This document shows, one piece after another, positions 44,173 to 53,566 of a stretch of 64,000 nucleotides of DNA. Source of the stretch: an uncultured Flavobacteriaceae bacterium (GTDB lineage Bacteria > Bacteroidota > Bacteroidia > Flavobacteriales > Flavobacteriaceae); the NCBI GenBank assembly GCA_947493175.1, contig CANLQD010000004.1:310001-374000 (forward strand). The letters are read 5' to 3'. Within the stretch, counting starts at the first letter, position 1. Every line of letters begins with the position of its first letter. The notes under the pieces are model-generated. The model was not told where the DNA came from. It worked only from the letters and a program-made list of their open reading frames with translations, and made no database searches. Made by a program: the position numbers and the translations under genes.

Positions 44173-44982
44173 CTATTTGGTCAATAGCGCATATTCGGTC
44201 CAAGAACCGTCGTAGATGGCCTTATCGTTCTCCAAAACCGATTCACTGGCCAGCGCCACTACGCAGGCGGTAATGCCCGAGCCACAAGAAAACACCAAGG
44301 GGCTGGTTTCTTTTTCCAAGGGTCGGAATACTTCTTTTAATTTTTCTTTTGATTTGAACTTTCCGTTTTCCAATACTTCGGTATATGGAATATTGATGGA
44401 ACCTTCAATATGTCCGCTTCGAAGGTCTGCCCTGGGTTCGGGAACCCTTGAATAAAAACGATCGGCCGACCGGGCGTCGATCACCAATGACCGGGCTTCC
44501 TCGATATTGGATTGTATATCATCAAAATTCTTTACAGCGTCTGGGTTGAATTGGGCTTTAAAGTTCCCGGGTGTTATAGCTTCTTTTTTAAGGGGTTCGG
44601 TTTCATACCCTTGTTTTTCCCATTCGGGGAGTCCGCCATCCAAGACAGCGACGTTTTGATGCCCCATAGTTTTGAACATCCACCAGGCACGCGGACTCGA
44701 ATAGATGCCCCAGTCATCATATACCACTACAAAACTAGTGCTATTGATGCCCAGTTTTTGACATTCCTCTTCAAATTGCATAGGTGACGGAAGGGTATTC
44801 GGAAAAGCACTATCCCCATCGCTAAAGGTCTTTTTGATATCGAAAAAACGAGCTCCTTTGATACGGCGTTTTTCTTTAGCCATGGCCGAGCCTACTACTT
44901 TGGGAATCGTGGCATCTAGTATTATTAGATTTGGATTATCGAGATGATTATGTAACCATTGGGCGGAGACGATTTGCTGCAT
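44173..44982 (-). CDS. Two-domain sulfurtransferase (3-mercaptopyruvate sulfurtransferase-like)
   Basis: 269 residues with two rhodanese domains. The N-terminal copy has YDDWGIYSSPRAWWMF and the C-terminal copy the active loop FSCGSGITACV with Cys233, plus VIDARSADRFYSR and GHIEGSINIP. The CGSGITA loop matches 3-mercaptopyruvate sulfurtransferases rather than thiosulfate enzymes. It is cytoplasmic. Its place inside the pigment run (70 bp from the desaturase-like gene) may be incidental or may supply sulfur to a cofactor. Confidence 0.85.
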   Translation of the reverse strand: MQQIVSAQWLHNHLDNPNLIILDATIPKVVGSAMAKEKRRIKGARFFDIKKTFSDGDSAFPNTLPSPMQFEEECQKLGINSTSFVVVYDDWGIYSSPRAWWMFKTMGHQNVAVLDGGLPEWEKQGYETEPLKKEAITPGNFKAQFNPDAVKNFDDIQSNIEEARSLVIDARSADRFYSRVPEPRADLRSGHIEGSINIPYTEVLENGKFKSKEKLKEVFRPLEKETSPLVFSCGSGITACVVALASESVLENDKAIYDGSWTEYALLTK

Positions 44983-45084
44983 GGAAAAGTCTATTTTTAA
45001 AGGTCCGATTTATCTTTTTATGCTCGTTTGTATAGTTAACCTATCGTTTATTTTATAATTAGGTTGAAGGGAATGTATCAAGAA

Positions 45085-45531
45085 TCAGTCCCACACAAAT
45101 TTCCAGCTCCCATCTTGTTGTCTTTTCCAAACCGTATGAAAAATGCCGGTATTCTCTTTTTGTGCCCCAGTTGAATCAATACTAGTGAAAACAAAATTAC
45201 CATACGTATATGCTAAATCACCAGAATTGCTGACATCGACAAAAGCGGGTTTCCAAGTAAGCATTTCATTAGGGCGAACATCGTTTTGATACCATTCCTG
45301 AATGGCAGCTTTTCCCTGGATTATTTTTTTATTTCTTTTAATAACACCATCGTTTGCAGCAAAATAATGGAACGCTGCTACCAAGCCTTGTTCTTGGGCC
45401 ATGTCATTAAAATCTTTTTCTGTCTGTAAGACTTCGGATTTCCATAGTTCGATGTTTCCATCGGTTTCGGGTTTATTACAACTAATAACAACCAATAAAA
45501 GAAAAATAGGCATTTTTAAAAATTTGTTCAT
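45085..45531 (-). CDS. NTF2-like lipoprotein (DUF4440 type)
   Basis: 148 residues with lipobox signal LLLVVISC and lipidation at Cys19. The rest is one NTF2-like domain: SEVLQTEKDFNDMAQEQGLVAAF, IIQGKAAIQEWYQ, DLAYTYGNFVFTSI and TVWKRQQDGSWKFVWD. A binding pocket or a structural role is likely. It is flanked by 85 and 102 bp spacers between pigment-cluster genes. Confidence 0.82.
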   Translation of the reverse strand: MNKFLKMPIFLLLVVISCNKPETDGNIELWKSEVLQTEKDFNDMAQEQGLVAAFHYFAANDGVIKRNKKIIQGKAAIQEWYQNDVRPNEMLTWKPAFVDVSNSGDLAYTYGNFVFTSIDSTGAQKENTGIFHTVWKRQQDGSWKFVWD

Positions 45532-45616
45532 CGATGAAAGATTTTGAATGAAGGCCGCTATCGTTGATAGTTACAAAGATATTTTATCCTTGATTATGTA
45601 GCTTCGGTAAACGGAA

Positions 45617-48600
45617 TTAGTTTCTCTCAAAAACAACAAACCCTTCTTCATCCAAAATTTTGTCAAAATTGGATGGTACGTAGTCTAAAAAAGCCCGGTT
45701 TTCAGGGGCAATAAAAATCAGTGTATTCAATGTAGATGGTGTCGCTTCAGAAATGGCTTTCGAATATATATCGCTATCTAAAAGTAATATGGTAGGCTCT
45801 TGGGCTAGGGCTTCCTCAATAGAAGTCATTACCGTAACCTTGCTATATTGATGTGTGAGAAAGTTATTTTTGATAATTTCCCCCGCTTCCTGATTTTTGA
45901 GATAAAGCGAAATCTTTCGATCAATAGCATCCAAGGCCAATAAAAGGTCGAGTTGCCCCCAGTCTTCCGAAAGATGCACAATTCGCGCTTTTTTCCCGAG
46001 TAGTTTTGTAATCTGGAAATAGGTGTTTGCATTTTTTTTCAGGTCATTTTTTACCGTATTGTATACCCTATCGCCTTTATGTCTGTAATGCTCCAAAAGG
46101 GTCTTATGCCAATATCTTTCCGTTTCCACCTCGTTACGCAAACGGCGGAATTCTTGTTTGAAGTAGGTTCCGATACTTTTACCTCTTTCGCTATAAATTG
46201 TTCCATAGCTTGCATCTTTGGCTTCGATTCTAGGTAAAATTTCGATGGTGATGCTTCCGTCCCTGATGATAAAACTTCCCTTGGGCAAAACTTCCGAGTT
46301 TCCATGGATGAGGACTGGGAGAATATCCAAGTTGAACTGTTCGGCCAGATAGAATGCTCCCTTGTGAAAGCGTTTGATTTTGTTGCTGGTAGACCGGGTA
46401 CCTTCCGGAAAGGCAATTAGACTAAACCCTTGTTCTACCTTTTTTTTCAGATAGTCTTCTCCGTTTTCGATACCCCCTGATACCGGATAGGCCCCGACCA
46501 GTTTGGCCGCCCATCCAAAAATGGGGGAGTTGTAGACCCAATCGTTCACGAGAAAAATAATTTTAGGATGTAGCATACCAATCGACAAAATATCCAAAAA
46601 GGAGGTATGGTTGGCAATGATCATTGCCGGTTCAGAGAAGGTTTCGGTATGTGGATTTTTGATTTTTTTCGTCACAAACGGGTTGGTGTAAAGCACCGAA
46701 CCCATTAATTTGGAAACGATCCTGTGGAAACCGAGATTCTTTTTCATTCTACGCTCAGGGGAAATCGTTAGCACGACCCATGCGTACACAGAAAGCAAGA
46801 ACCCACCTATTCCAAAATAACCGAACGAAAGGATAGAGTGCACTAAATAGCGTAAGGAAATAGGTCTTTTTCTGTGATTGCCGATAAATAATCGAAGTAG
46901 GAGCGGTTGAATGGTAAAAGCGATAAAAGCGGCACAAAGGATACCGATGAGCGAGACTACCGATATCGTATAAAGCACGGGATGTTTTGCAAAAACGAGG
47001 ACGCCCACCCCGGCAATGGTGGTAATGACCGAGAGTATAATCGAAGTTTTATGCGTCGACAATGTACGCTTCCCTGAACGGTATTCGGTGAGGAGCCCGT
47101 TCGTAATAAAAATGCTGTAATCGACCCCCAACCCAAAAATAAAGCTACAGATAATGATATTGAAAATGTTGAACTCAATATGAAAAAGACCCATAATGCC
47201 CACTGTCAAAAACCAAGTGAGAAAAATGGGAATACTAGTCACCAAAGTAAGTGACAGACTTTGGTAGAAGAGTAACAAAATCAATAGTACCACGATTAAT
47301 GAATACCCTATAAGACTATTGAAATCATTTTTAAGGTTGCCCAAAAAGGTTTCGTTTACTTGTTGCCGATCTATGAGCAGCGTATTGGGTTCGTTAGCAA
47401 AACGTGCCCTTATGGGTTCGATATGGGCATCATCGACCTTGACCAAAGAGGTAACGGTAGTACCATTTTCATCTTCAACAATGTAGTCGTCTACCGCAAA
47501 CGATTTCACCACTTCAAAATCTGTGATTTCCATGGGTTTAAAATCTGCTTCGAGCAATTGATAGAACTGTTGAAAGGTATTTTCCTTGAAGCCCAATTCG
47601 TTGCCGCTTTCCATCAGGTTCTTCTTAGTAGTCGTGATCTTTTCGGTTTGCCAGAAATCGTTCCACAGCTGTATCTTCTGTTGCTGCGATTGTTTGGACC
47701 GTACTAAGGCTCCAATAGAACTAAAGCTAATAACCTCCCCTTTTTGTTGTAGTTGTTCCAAAGCGGAATAAAGGGAATCGTTTTTGTGCAATACTGATTC
47801 CTGATCTTCCCCATAAGTAGCGAGATAAATAGATTTAGAACTAATATCCGTCAAGGTTTCCAAGCGTTTTCGTGCGTTTAGAAGTACTTCGGGTTCGTAA
47901 TTGAGTTTGGTCAAATCTTGATTGAAAGCAACAGACCCATAGGTGAACATACTGATGGTCGTAAGGGCAAAGACTCCTAGAATGGCCCATTTGTTTCGGT
48001 GGATGTTGTAGGCCGCCAAACGATCAAGTAGCGTTTTTTTGGAAGTGGCTTTAACCGTTCGATATACCTGTGGAATGAATAATAGTGCAAAGACGGAAGC
48101 CCCGGTGACGCTTACCGCTGCAAAAATACCTAGATCTTGAAGGGCTTGGGACTCCAAGAATAGGAGGCAGAGAAAGGCCGATGCGGTGGTGAGACTGCTC
48201 ATGAGAATCGACGGCGCCACATCTTGATATAGGTTTTCCAGACTTTTACCGTTTCGAATGTGGGTGAGTATATGTAACGCATAGTCTAAAGTAACACCCA
48301 ATAAGACCGACCCGATGCCCAAAGAAATAACCGATATTTTTGTTCGAATCAGGCATAGAAAGGCCACCGCTAATAGCACCCCGAACAGGGTAGGGGCAAA
48401 CAAGATAAGTGGAAGCGACCATTTGCGGTAGAAAAAGATCATCAAGATCAACAACAAGGTCATCGCAATGCTTACCGTAAACTGGATATCCTTTCTAATT
48501 TGTTTGGCATTCGCCACTGCCACCAGGGCCGCCCCATAATATTCACTTTCGATTTTGCCTTGGTATTTGGTGTTCAACTTTGTTTGCAAGGCATACAACC

Positions 48601-49291
48601 GCTCGGAAAACGGAAGGTTTTTATCCGTAGCGTTCGAGCTATGTACCGGGGTGATGAACAGCAAAATATTGGTCTCGTTAGTATCGAGCAGAAAACCGTT
48701 CTTTAATTTAAAGTCATCTCCGATTCCCAGTTGTTGCAACTTTTTGAGTGCTATGAACGATAGCCCCAAAGGATCTTTTATGATGGTCTTTTTTGCAACG
48801 ATCCCGGAGGGAGAAATCAGGGTTCGGTAGTTTTTTTGAGTGATTTTGGTGATGCTGTCGCTCGCGAGCCTTTGCTGTATTTGTTGATAATCGCTCTCAT
48901 CCAAAAATAGTGGGAGATTGCTATAAATTAGGTCCAAGGTTTTCGGAAGGTCTTCTTCATTGACCCTACCCTGGATATTCTTGACGAATTCAGCACTATT
49001 GACTTCAACGCTGTCCAAAAACTCTGTGGCATATTGTGTGAGATCATCGACGGTACCCACATGCCCTTTTTGAATATTCACCACGATTTTATCGGTGAAC
49101 GTAATCGACTTCAATACTTTTTGAATACGTTGGGCATCCTTGTTGGCCGGAATCAAAGAGGTGATATCATCTTCAAATCGAATTTGCCGCACGATGGCCA
49201 ACAACCCTAGTACGATGATGAAAAGACCAATAAGGCCAGACCACCTATTTCGATGTATGAACCGGTATGTAGCTTGAAACAGCTTACCCAT
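45617..49291 (-). CDS. MMPL-type exporter fused to PlsC acyltransferase and a Rossmann-like tail
   Basis: 1224 residues. Residues 1-810 are an RND/MMPL transporter with two sets of membrane helices (near 271-410 and 662-803) and periplasmic loops. Residues 853-1055 are a PlsC-type acyltransferase with HTSFLD (His895-Asp900) and FPEGTRS (961-967). The last 140 residues (ARIVHLSEDWGQLDLLLALD, PTILLLDSDIYSKA) look like a degenerate Rossmann domain. Aryl-polyene and flexirubin clusters use an MMPL exporter and an acyltransferase; here they are one chain. The GT2 gene overlaps by 8 bp. Confidence 0.9.
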   Translation of the reverse strand: MGKLFQATYRFIHRNRWSGLIGLFIIVLGLLAIVRQIRFEDDITSLIPANKDAQRIQKVLKSITFTDKIVVNIQKGHVGTVDDLTQYATEFLDSVEVNSAEFVKNIQGRVNEEDLPKTLDLIYSNLPLFLDESDYQQIQQRLASDSITKITQKNYRTLISPSGIVAKKTIIKDPLGLSFIALKKLQQLGIGDDFKLKNGFLLDTNETNILLFITPVHSSNATDKNLPFSERLYALQTKLNTKYQGKIESEYYGAALVAVANAKQIRKDIQFTVSIAMTLLLILMIFFYRKWSLPLILFAPTLFGVLLAVAFLCLIRTKISVISLGIGSVLLGVTLDYALHILTHIRNGKSLENLYQDVAPSILMSSLTTASAFLCLLFLESQALQDLGIFAAVSVTGASVFALLFIPQVYRTVKATSKKTLLDRLAAYNIHRNKWAILGVFALTTISMFTYGSVAFNQDLTKLNYEPEVLLNARKRLETLTDISSKSIYLATYGEDQESVLHKNDSLYSALEQLQQKGEVISFSSIGALVRSKQSQQQKIQLWNDFWQTEKITTTKKNLMESGNELGFKENTFQQFYQLLEADFKPMEITDFEVVKSFAVDDYIVEDENGTTVTSLVKVDDAHIEPIRARFANEPNTLLIDRQQVNETFLGNLKNDFNSLIGYSLIVVLLILLLFYQSLSLTLVTSIPIFLTWFLTVGIMGLFHIEFNIFNIIICSFIFGLGVDYSIFITNGLLTEYRSGKRTLSTHKTSIILSVITTIAGVGVLVFAKHPVLYTISVVSLIGILCAAFIAFTIQPLLLRLFIGNHRKRPISLRYLVHSILSFGYFGIGGFLLSVYAWVVLTISPERRMKKNLGFHRIVSKLMGSVLYTNPFVTKKIKNPHTETFSEPAMIIANHTSFLDILSIGMLHPKIIFLVNDWVYNSPIFGWAAKLVGAYPVSGGIENGEDYLKKKVEQGFSLIAFPEGTRSTSNKIKRFHKGAFYLAEQFNLDILPVLIHGNSEVLPKGSFIIRDGSITIEILPRIEAKDASYGTIYSERGKSIGTYFKQEFRRLRNEVETERYWHKTLLEHYRHKGDRVYNTVKNDLKKNANTYFQITKLLGKKARIVHLSEDWGQLDLLLALDAIDRKISLYLKNQEAGEIIKNNFLTHQYSKVTVMTSIEEALAQEPTILLLDSDIYSKAISEATPSTLNTLIFIAPENRAFLDYVPSNFDKILDEEGFVVFERN

Positions 49292-50480
49292 TGTTGATCG
49301 CCATTTTTCTTTTTGCCCTAAGTGTCAAATAACCTATGAAACCAAACAGAATCGCCGTAATGGCAGCTAAGGCAAAGCTCCCTAAAACATAGGTCTTCAA
49401 ATGTTTGAGTACCTCGAAATCGGCCGCGAAATCATCCATCGAAAAAGAAAGTTGCTCCCCAGTCAACAACATGCCCAGTTGTACGCTCGCATAAATGATA
49501 AAGGGAATAAATGGTGGAATGCTTACATTCGAAAAGGCAAAGGCAATGGCTTTGTTCAGCTTTAGAAAAACAGCGAGGGAAAATACCAAGAGGGTTTGGA
49601 AACCCCAAAATGGGCTGATGCCTATAAAAACACCCAGCGCAATGGATAGTGCCTTTTTTTTGGGCGAATCGTTGTGTTGCAACACATTTTCGATCATAAA
49701 CTTTTTAAACCCTTTTTTACGTATTTTTCGAAAAAGATCCCGTGGTTTTATGTAGAACAAGGCCACAATGACGAACCAGGTATTCAAGACACTGATACGG
49801 GCGAAATCGGGAACGGTTCTGAAATGGGAGACCCGTTCTTCTTCATCATAGGAGATTTTGACGGGAACATTTTCAACAAAGGTACCGTTCCACGCCGCTT
49901 TTACGATGACCTCGATTTCAAATTCAAATTTTGGTGTTCGCAGAGATAGCTTTTCGATTTCCTTTAGAGGGTACAAACGATAGCCGCACTGGGTATCCTT
50001 TAACCACTTGCCGGTTTCGAACCAAAACCAAAAATTGGAAAATTTATTTCCAAAACTGCTTTTGCCCGGCACGTCGGATTGGTCCATGTTTCTGGCACCA
50101 ATCAATAAGAGGTTTTTGGTTTCGCTTTTTTCCAGTGTTTCGAGAAATATGGGAATATCCTCTGGAAAGTGCTGCCCATCGGAATCGATGCTAATAGCGT
50201 ATTCGTACCCAAGGTCCAAGGCTTTTGCAAAGCCAACCTTTAAAGCATTCCCCTTCCCCTTATTTTTAGGTAGCTGTATTTGATGAATTTGCGGATATTG
50301 CTGCAAGATGTCCGATGTAGTATCGGTAGCCCCGTCGTTAACGACAATGATGTCGGGAGTGCGTTTTAAAACACCCTCTAACACCTTTTGTAAGGTCCCT
50401 GCATTGTTATAGGTTGGGACGAGCACACAACAACGCAGTTGCTGCATGGTTTTTTGTATGGATGGGTTAGCGGTCGGCAC
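49284..50480 (-). CDS. Family 2 glycosyltransferase with C-terminal DUF2062 membrane domain
   Basis: 398 residues. GT2 landmarks: VLVPTYNNAGTLQKVLEG, VVNDGATDTTSDI, KNKGKGNALKVGF and ISIDSDGQHFPED (DSD metal site). After FRKIRKKGFKKFMIENVLQ a DUF2062 membrane domain follows with GVFIGISPFWGFQTLLVF and SNVSIPPFIPFIIYASVQLG. It probably transfers a sugar or similar unit onto a lipid carrier or pigment; such GT2-DUF2062 genes occur in flexirubin clusters. It starts the second sub-run of the cluster, ahead of the exporter gene it overlaps. Confidence 0.88.
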   Translation of the reverse strand: MPTANPSIQKTMQQLRCCVLVPTYNNAGTLQKVLEGVLKRTPDIIVVNDGATDTTSDILQQYPQIHQIQLPKNKGKGNALKVGFAKALDLGYEYAISIDSDGQHFPEDIPIFLETLEKSETKNLLLIGARNMDQSDVPGKSSFGNKFSNFWFWFETGKWLKDTQCGYRLYPLKEIEKLSLRTPKFEFEIEVIVKAAWNGTFVENVPVKISYDEEERVSHFRTVPDFARISVLNTWFVIVALFYIKPRDLFRKIRKKGFKKFMIENVLQHNDSPKKKALSIALGVFIGISPFWGFQTLLVFSLAVFLKLNKAIAFAFSNVSIPPFIPFIIYASVQLGMLLTGEQLSFSMDDFAADFEVLKHLKTYVLGSFALAAITAILFGFIGYLTLRAKRKMAINNG

Positions 50481-50815
50481 GGTTCAAACAACTGGGCGAC
50501 TTTCCGGAAGTCGCAATTTTTGTCAAAGATACGATTACAGACGCAATGTCTACTTCCGAAAAAGCAGCTTGCCTTCAGGTATCAACCTTGGTACGAACGC
50601 CAAACATTTGCTAAGTTATTTTTATGTTGGGCTTGGGAATCCCATCGTTGCAATAAATGGTGGATTGTGCCAAAAATCTCAATAGATAGGGCGCATTGAA
50701 GTTTTCAGCAACCTTAATTTTTAGCTTGTTTGAGGGCAATTTTACCTTTACAATTTTATACATAGTAGTTGCCATCAGCGCATTGCATTCTATTTTAGAA
50801 CTATAATTATAGGTT
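50481..50815. other. 335-bp intergenic region with hairpin and candidate minus-strand promoter
   Basis: No supported gene. It holds CAAAGATA (50524-50531), the complement of a perfect TAnnTTTG element for the glycosyltransferase gene starting at 50480. It also holds a perfect stem-loop GCGACTT-TCCGG-AAGTCGC (50496-50514) followed by a T-run on the plus strand only. The rest shows no feature I can name. It splits the LytTR block from the exporter genes. Confidence 0.5.
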
Positions 50816-51568
50816 TTACCTATTCATCCACTCTTTAAAATCACTGGTTTTGGGCCTACTGACTACGAACTCCTGATCGCGTGGATTTACAATGGAGAGC
50901 TTGACCCTATGGTTAAAATAGGGGTCAATTTTCTGAATGGAGGTTTTTGAAACGATTTGACCGCGATTGATTTTATAGAACTGGTTCTGATCTAGGGAAT
51001 CGAACAATTCATCGATGGTTTCATTGATGATATAACGTTTGCCCAAAACGATTCCAAAGGTGATGCTGTCCTCTGAATAGCAATACAACAGCTCTGAGGT
51101 CTTGATCTGTAGAAATCCGTTTCCATCCTTTACCAATATGCCTTCACGCTTGTTTACACCTTGTAAGCTGCCCAACAGCTGCTTTAAAATGGAAGACTCA
51201 ATCGGGACAGGTTTGTTGACCTTGCTGAATTTGGCCAAGGCAATCTCCAAATCGTCCCGTTGAATAGGTTTCAGCAAATAGTCCACACTGTTCACTTTAA
51301 ATGCCTGGATGGCATACTGGTCGAACGCCGTTGTAAAAATAATCGGAACTTCGATTTCAATTTTCTGAAAAATCTCAAAGCTCAATCCATCGGCCAGTTG
51401 AATATCCATGAATACAAGCTCGGGTGCGTCGTTTTTCTGAAACCACAACACCGTATCTTCAACGGTGTCCAGTATTTCCAACAACTCATATTCAAAATCG
51501 GATGCTGTCAGCAGACGTTGTAATTGGTTTGCGGCACGTGGTTCATCTTCAATAATCAATATTCGCAT
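50816..51568 (-). CDS. LytTR-type response regulator
   Basis: 250 residues. The receiver has RILIIEDEPRAANQL, the phospho-acceptor Asp55 in LVFMDIQLADGLS, and Lys in DYLLKPIQRDD. The C-terminal LytTR DNA-binding domain starts near residue 150 (LVKDGNGFLQIKTSELLYCY) and ends with IDPYFNHRVKLSIVNPRDQEFVVSRPKTSDFKEWM. It binds promoter repeats when phosphorylated. Its partner kinase gene overlaps by 20 bp, so the pair is cotranscribed. Confidence 0.93.
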   Translation of the reverse strand: MRILIIEDEPRAANQLQRLLTASDFEYELLEILDTVEDTVLWFQKNDAPELVFMDIQLADGLSFEIFQKIEIEVPIIFTTAFDQYAIQAFKVNSVDYLLKPIQRDDLEIALAKFSKVNKPVPIESSILKQLLGSLQGVNKREGILVKDGNGFLQIKTSELLYCYSEDSITFGIVLGKRYIINETIDELFDSLDQNQFYKINRGQIVSKTSIQKIDPYFNHRVKLSIVNPRDQEFVVSRPKTSDFKEWMNR

Positions 51569-52631
51569 AGTTCTTCTTTTGTTCGGAGGATTTTAATAAG
51601 GGAAGTGAAACGGTAAATTTTTTGCCGTCATTGTCAATTTCCACAGATTTGCTGGAAATCAAGGAGTACCTTTTTGCTATGTTTTTTAAACCTAGTTTCG
51701 TCGATGGCAGTTGTGTTGATTTTGGCTGTATCTCATTGCTTACGATCAATTTACTGTCTTCTATAACCACATTTATCAAAAGCGGTTTTGCTTTGGAAAT
51801 CACATTATGTTTTATCGCATTTTCCAATAACAATTGTAGGCTCATAGGTACGATCATCGTGTGCAATGGGAAATTGGGAATATTCCAATTCAGCTTTAGA
51901 TTATCTCCGAAACGCTCGGCTTGAATATGGATATAGGCTTTCGCAAATTTTAGCTCATCCTTCATGGGTATTAAATTGGCATTTCCCGATTCTAATAGAA
52001 ATCGATAGATATCAGACAGCTTGTCCACAAATTCCTTCGCATCTTCTTTTGCGTTGTAATCGATGATATCGCGTAGCGTATTCAGGGTATTAAAGAAAAA
52101 ATGGGGTTGTGCCTGGTTCCTCAATGCGTCTAATTGTGCCTGTACAATAGCTTGCTTTGACTGCTCTTCTTCCCTTATAGATTTTTTTAGCCTAATGTAA
52201 AAATAAACCGCCTCGTAGATGGCCATGGTCATGGTGCTAATGAGAATTATGGAAAGTAATGCTTTGGAACGTTCCAGAAAATTATAATCCTCATTTGTGA
52301 GGGGGGATAATAAAGATATACCTATAAAATCTACTATGATCACGGTGCCAACTATTGCAAGAAAAAAAAGGGAGATACGCAATGCGCTGTCTTTTAACGC
52401 TGGATATTTTTTGCGCAAAAGAATCATAACTGCCCTGATAATGAACCAATCGCAGGTAGCAAAGGCAAAAGAAACGCCCCAGGTAATGAAAGCATCGATA
52501 AATGGACGTTCACGAAACGGGTTACTGAAAAGGTAATAGGTAGCAAAACTAATAAGCAGAATACCGACTGTTTTGAACCATAGATCATCAAATCCCAAGT
52601 ATTGAACACGCCTTTTTTTATTGTAAAACAT
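51549..52631 (-). CDS. LytS/YehU-type sensor histidine kinase
   Basis: 360 residues from ATG at 52631, preferred over an in-frame ATG 66 bp upstream since it begins MFYNKKRR and clears the previous stop by 8 bp. Four membrane helices lie within the first 130 residues. The H-box PHFFFNTLNTLRDII has His177; the ATP-binding part includes LQLLLENAIKHNVIS and a late TKLGLKNIAKRYSL. This is the His_kinase (PF06580) class that pairs with LytTR regulators. The signal it senses is unknown. Confidence 0.92.
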   Translation of the reverse strand: MFYNKKRRVQYLGFDDLWFKTVGILLISFATYYLFSNPFRERPFIDAFITWGVSFAFATCDWFIIRAVMILLRKKYPALKDSALRISLFFLAIVGTVIIVDFIGISLLSPLTNEDYNFLERSKALLSIILISTMTMAIYEAVYFYIRLKKSIREEEQSKQAIVQAQLDALRNQAQPHFFFNTLNTLRDIIDYNAKEDAKEFVDKLSDIYRFLLESGNANLIPMKDELKFAKAYIHIQAERFGDNLKLNWNIPNFPLHTMIVPMSLQLLLENAIKHNVISKAKPLLINVVIEDSKLIVSNEIQPKSTQLPSTKLGLKNIAKRYSLISSKSVEIDNDGKKFTVSLPLLKSSEQKKNYANIDY

Positions 52632-52639
52632 AGGAACGA

Positions 52640-53566
52640 TTATAGATTGATCATGGGGATACCCTGTTTTGCCTGATAAAAGATGTAACCTATCCACAAA
52701 GCGAACAAAAGTGCAAAAACGGTCACGGCAATGATTTGGGCTCTACCGCTACGTCTTTTTTTAGATACCCATAGAGCGAATAACGGGATTATCTGTATAG
52801 CATGCAACGCAAAAAAATGTGCAATCCTCAAATCACCTCCCCTAGTGCTCCAGTTTACCAAGGGGAGACCGGGACCCCCATCTGCAACACCAACATTATG
52901 GGCCACCTGACCGATCATCTGTCCACCGACCCAACTTCCAAAAAGAACGATTGTCCATCCTAACAAGATGCCCCACTGCATGGCTTTGCTCGTATTCAGT
53001 TTCAAACGTATGGTATCGAATATGAACAGAACCATCGTTATGACATTGACTCCCACGAAAACACCCATCAACAAGAACAGGATAGCATCGAATGGGGTAG
53101 CGGCATTATAATGCGACTGCACACCTCTTGACGCCTGATAGGTAATGATAGCAAACTCTAGCAACAGTGACCAAGCTGTAATATGATTTATGATGATTTT
53201 CTTTCTGTTGGAATAGGGGTATTTGGTTATAAGATACCCAACGGTAATGAGATAAACCGCGATCGAAATAGAGAATTTTAATGGTTTGATCCAAACATTG
53301 ACCCCCATCAAGGTTCTATCATCTATGATGATGCCAGTTATGCACCCTGCACCTATCAACAAAATGAACATCGAAGTCCAGTAAAGTATGGCGCTTTTTT
53401 CTTTCACTAGGGCCAGTAGCTCGCTAGTGTTTGAGCGCAAACCTCCAAACAGCTTGAACACACTGTTTAAAGGAGAATAGTCTTTTACCGCCCTTTGTTT
53501 TTTGGGCTGCAAACCGCTTTCATAGAATTCGATTAACCCTATTTTGGCGCTATCTTGATTTTTCAT
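52640..53566 (-). CDS. Multi-spanning membrane protein of unknown function
   Basis: 308 residues with about seven hydrophobic helices after an 60-residue cytoplasmic start. Landmarks are LMGVNVWIKPLKFSISIAVYL, a glycine-rich WIVLFGSWVGGQMIGQVAHNVGV-like segment, GGDLRIAHFFALHAIQIIPLF and the last helix. The histidines in DLRIAHFFALHAIQ are conserved-looking and could bind heme or metal (inference). It shares an operon with the DUF4281 gene (17-bp overlap) and the LytS/LytTR pair, so it may be the sensor partner or the target. Confidence 0.75.
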   Translation of the reverse strand: MKNQDSAKIGLIEFYESGLQPKKQRAVKDYSPLNSVFKLFGGLRSNTSELLALVKEKSAILYWTSMFILLIGAGCITGIIIDDRTLMGVNVWIKPLKFSISIAVYLITVGYLITKYPYSNRKKIIINHITAWSLLLEFAIITYQASRGVQSHYNAATPFDAILFLLMGVFVGVNVITMVLFIFDTIRLKLNTSKAMQWGILLGWTIVLFGSWVGGQMIGQVAHNVGVADGGPGLPLVNWSTRGGDLRIAHFFALHAIQIIPLFALWVSKKRRSGRAQIIAVTVFALLFALWIGYIFYQAKQGIPMINL

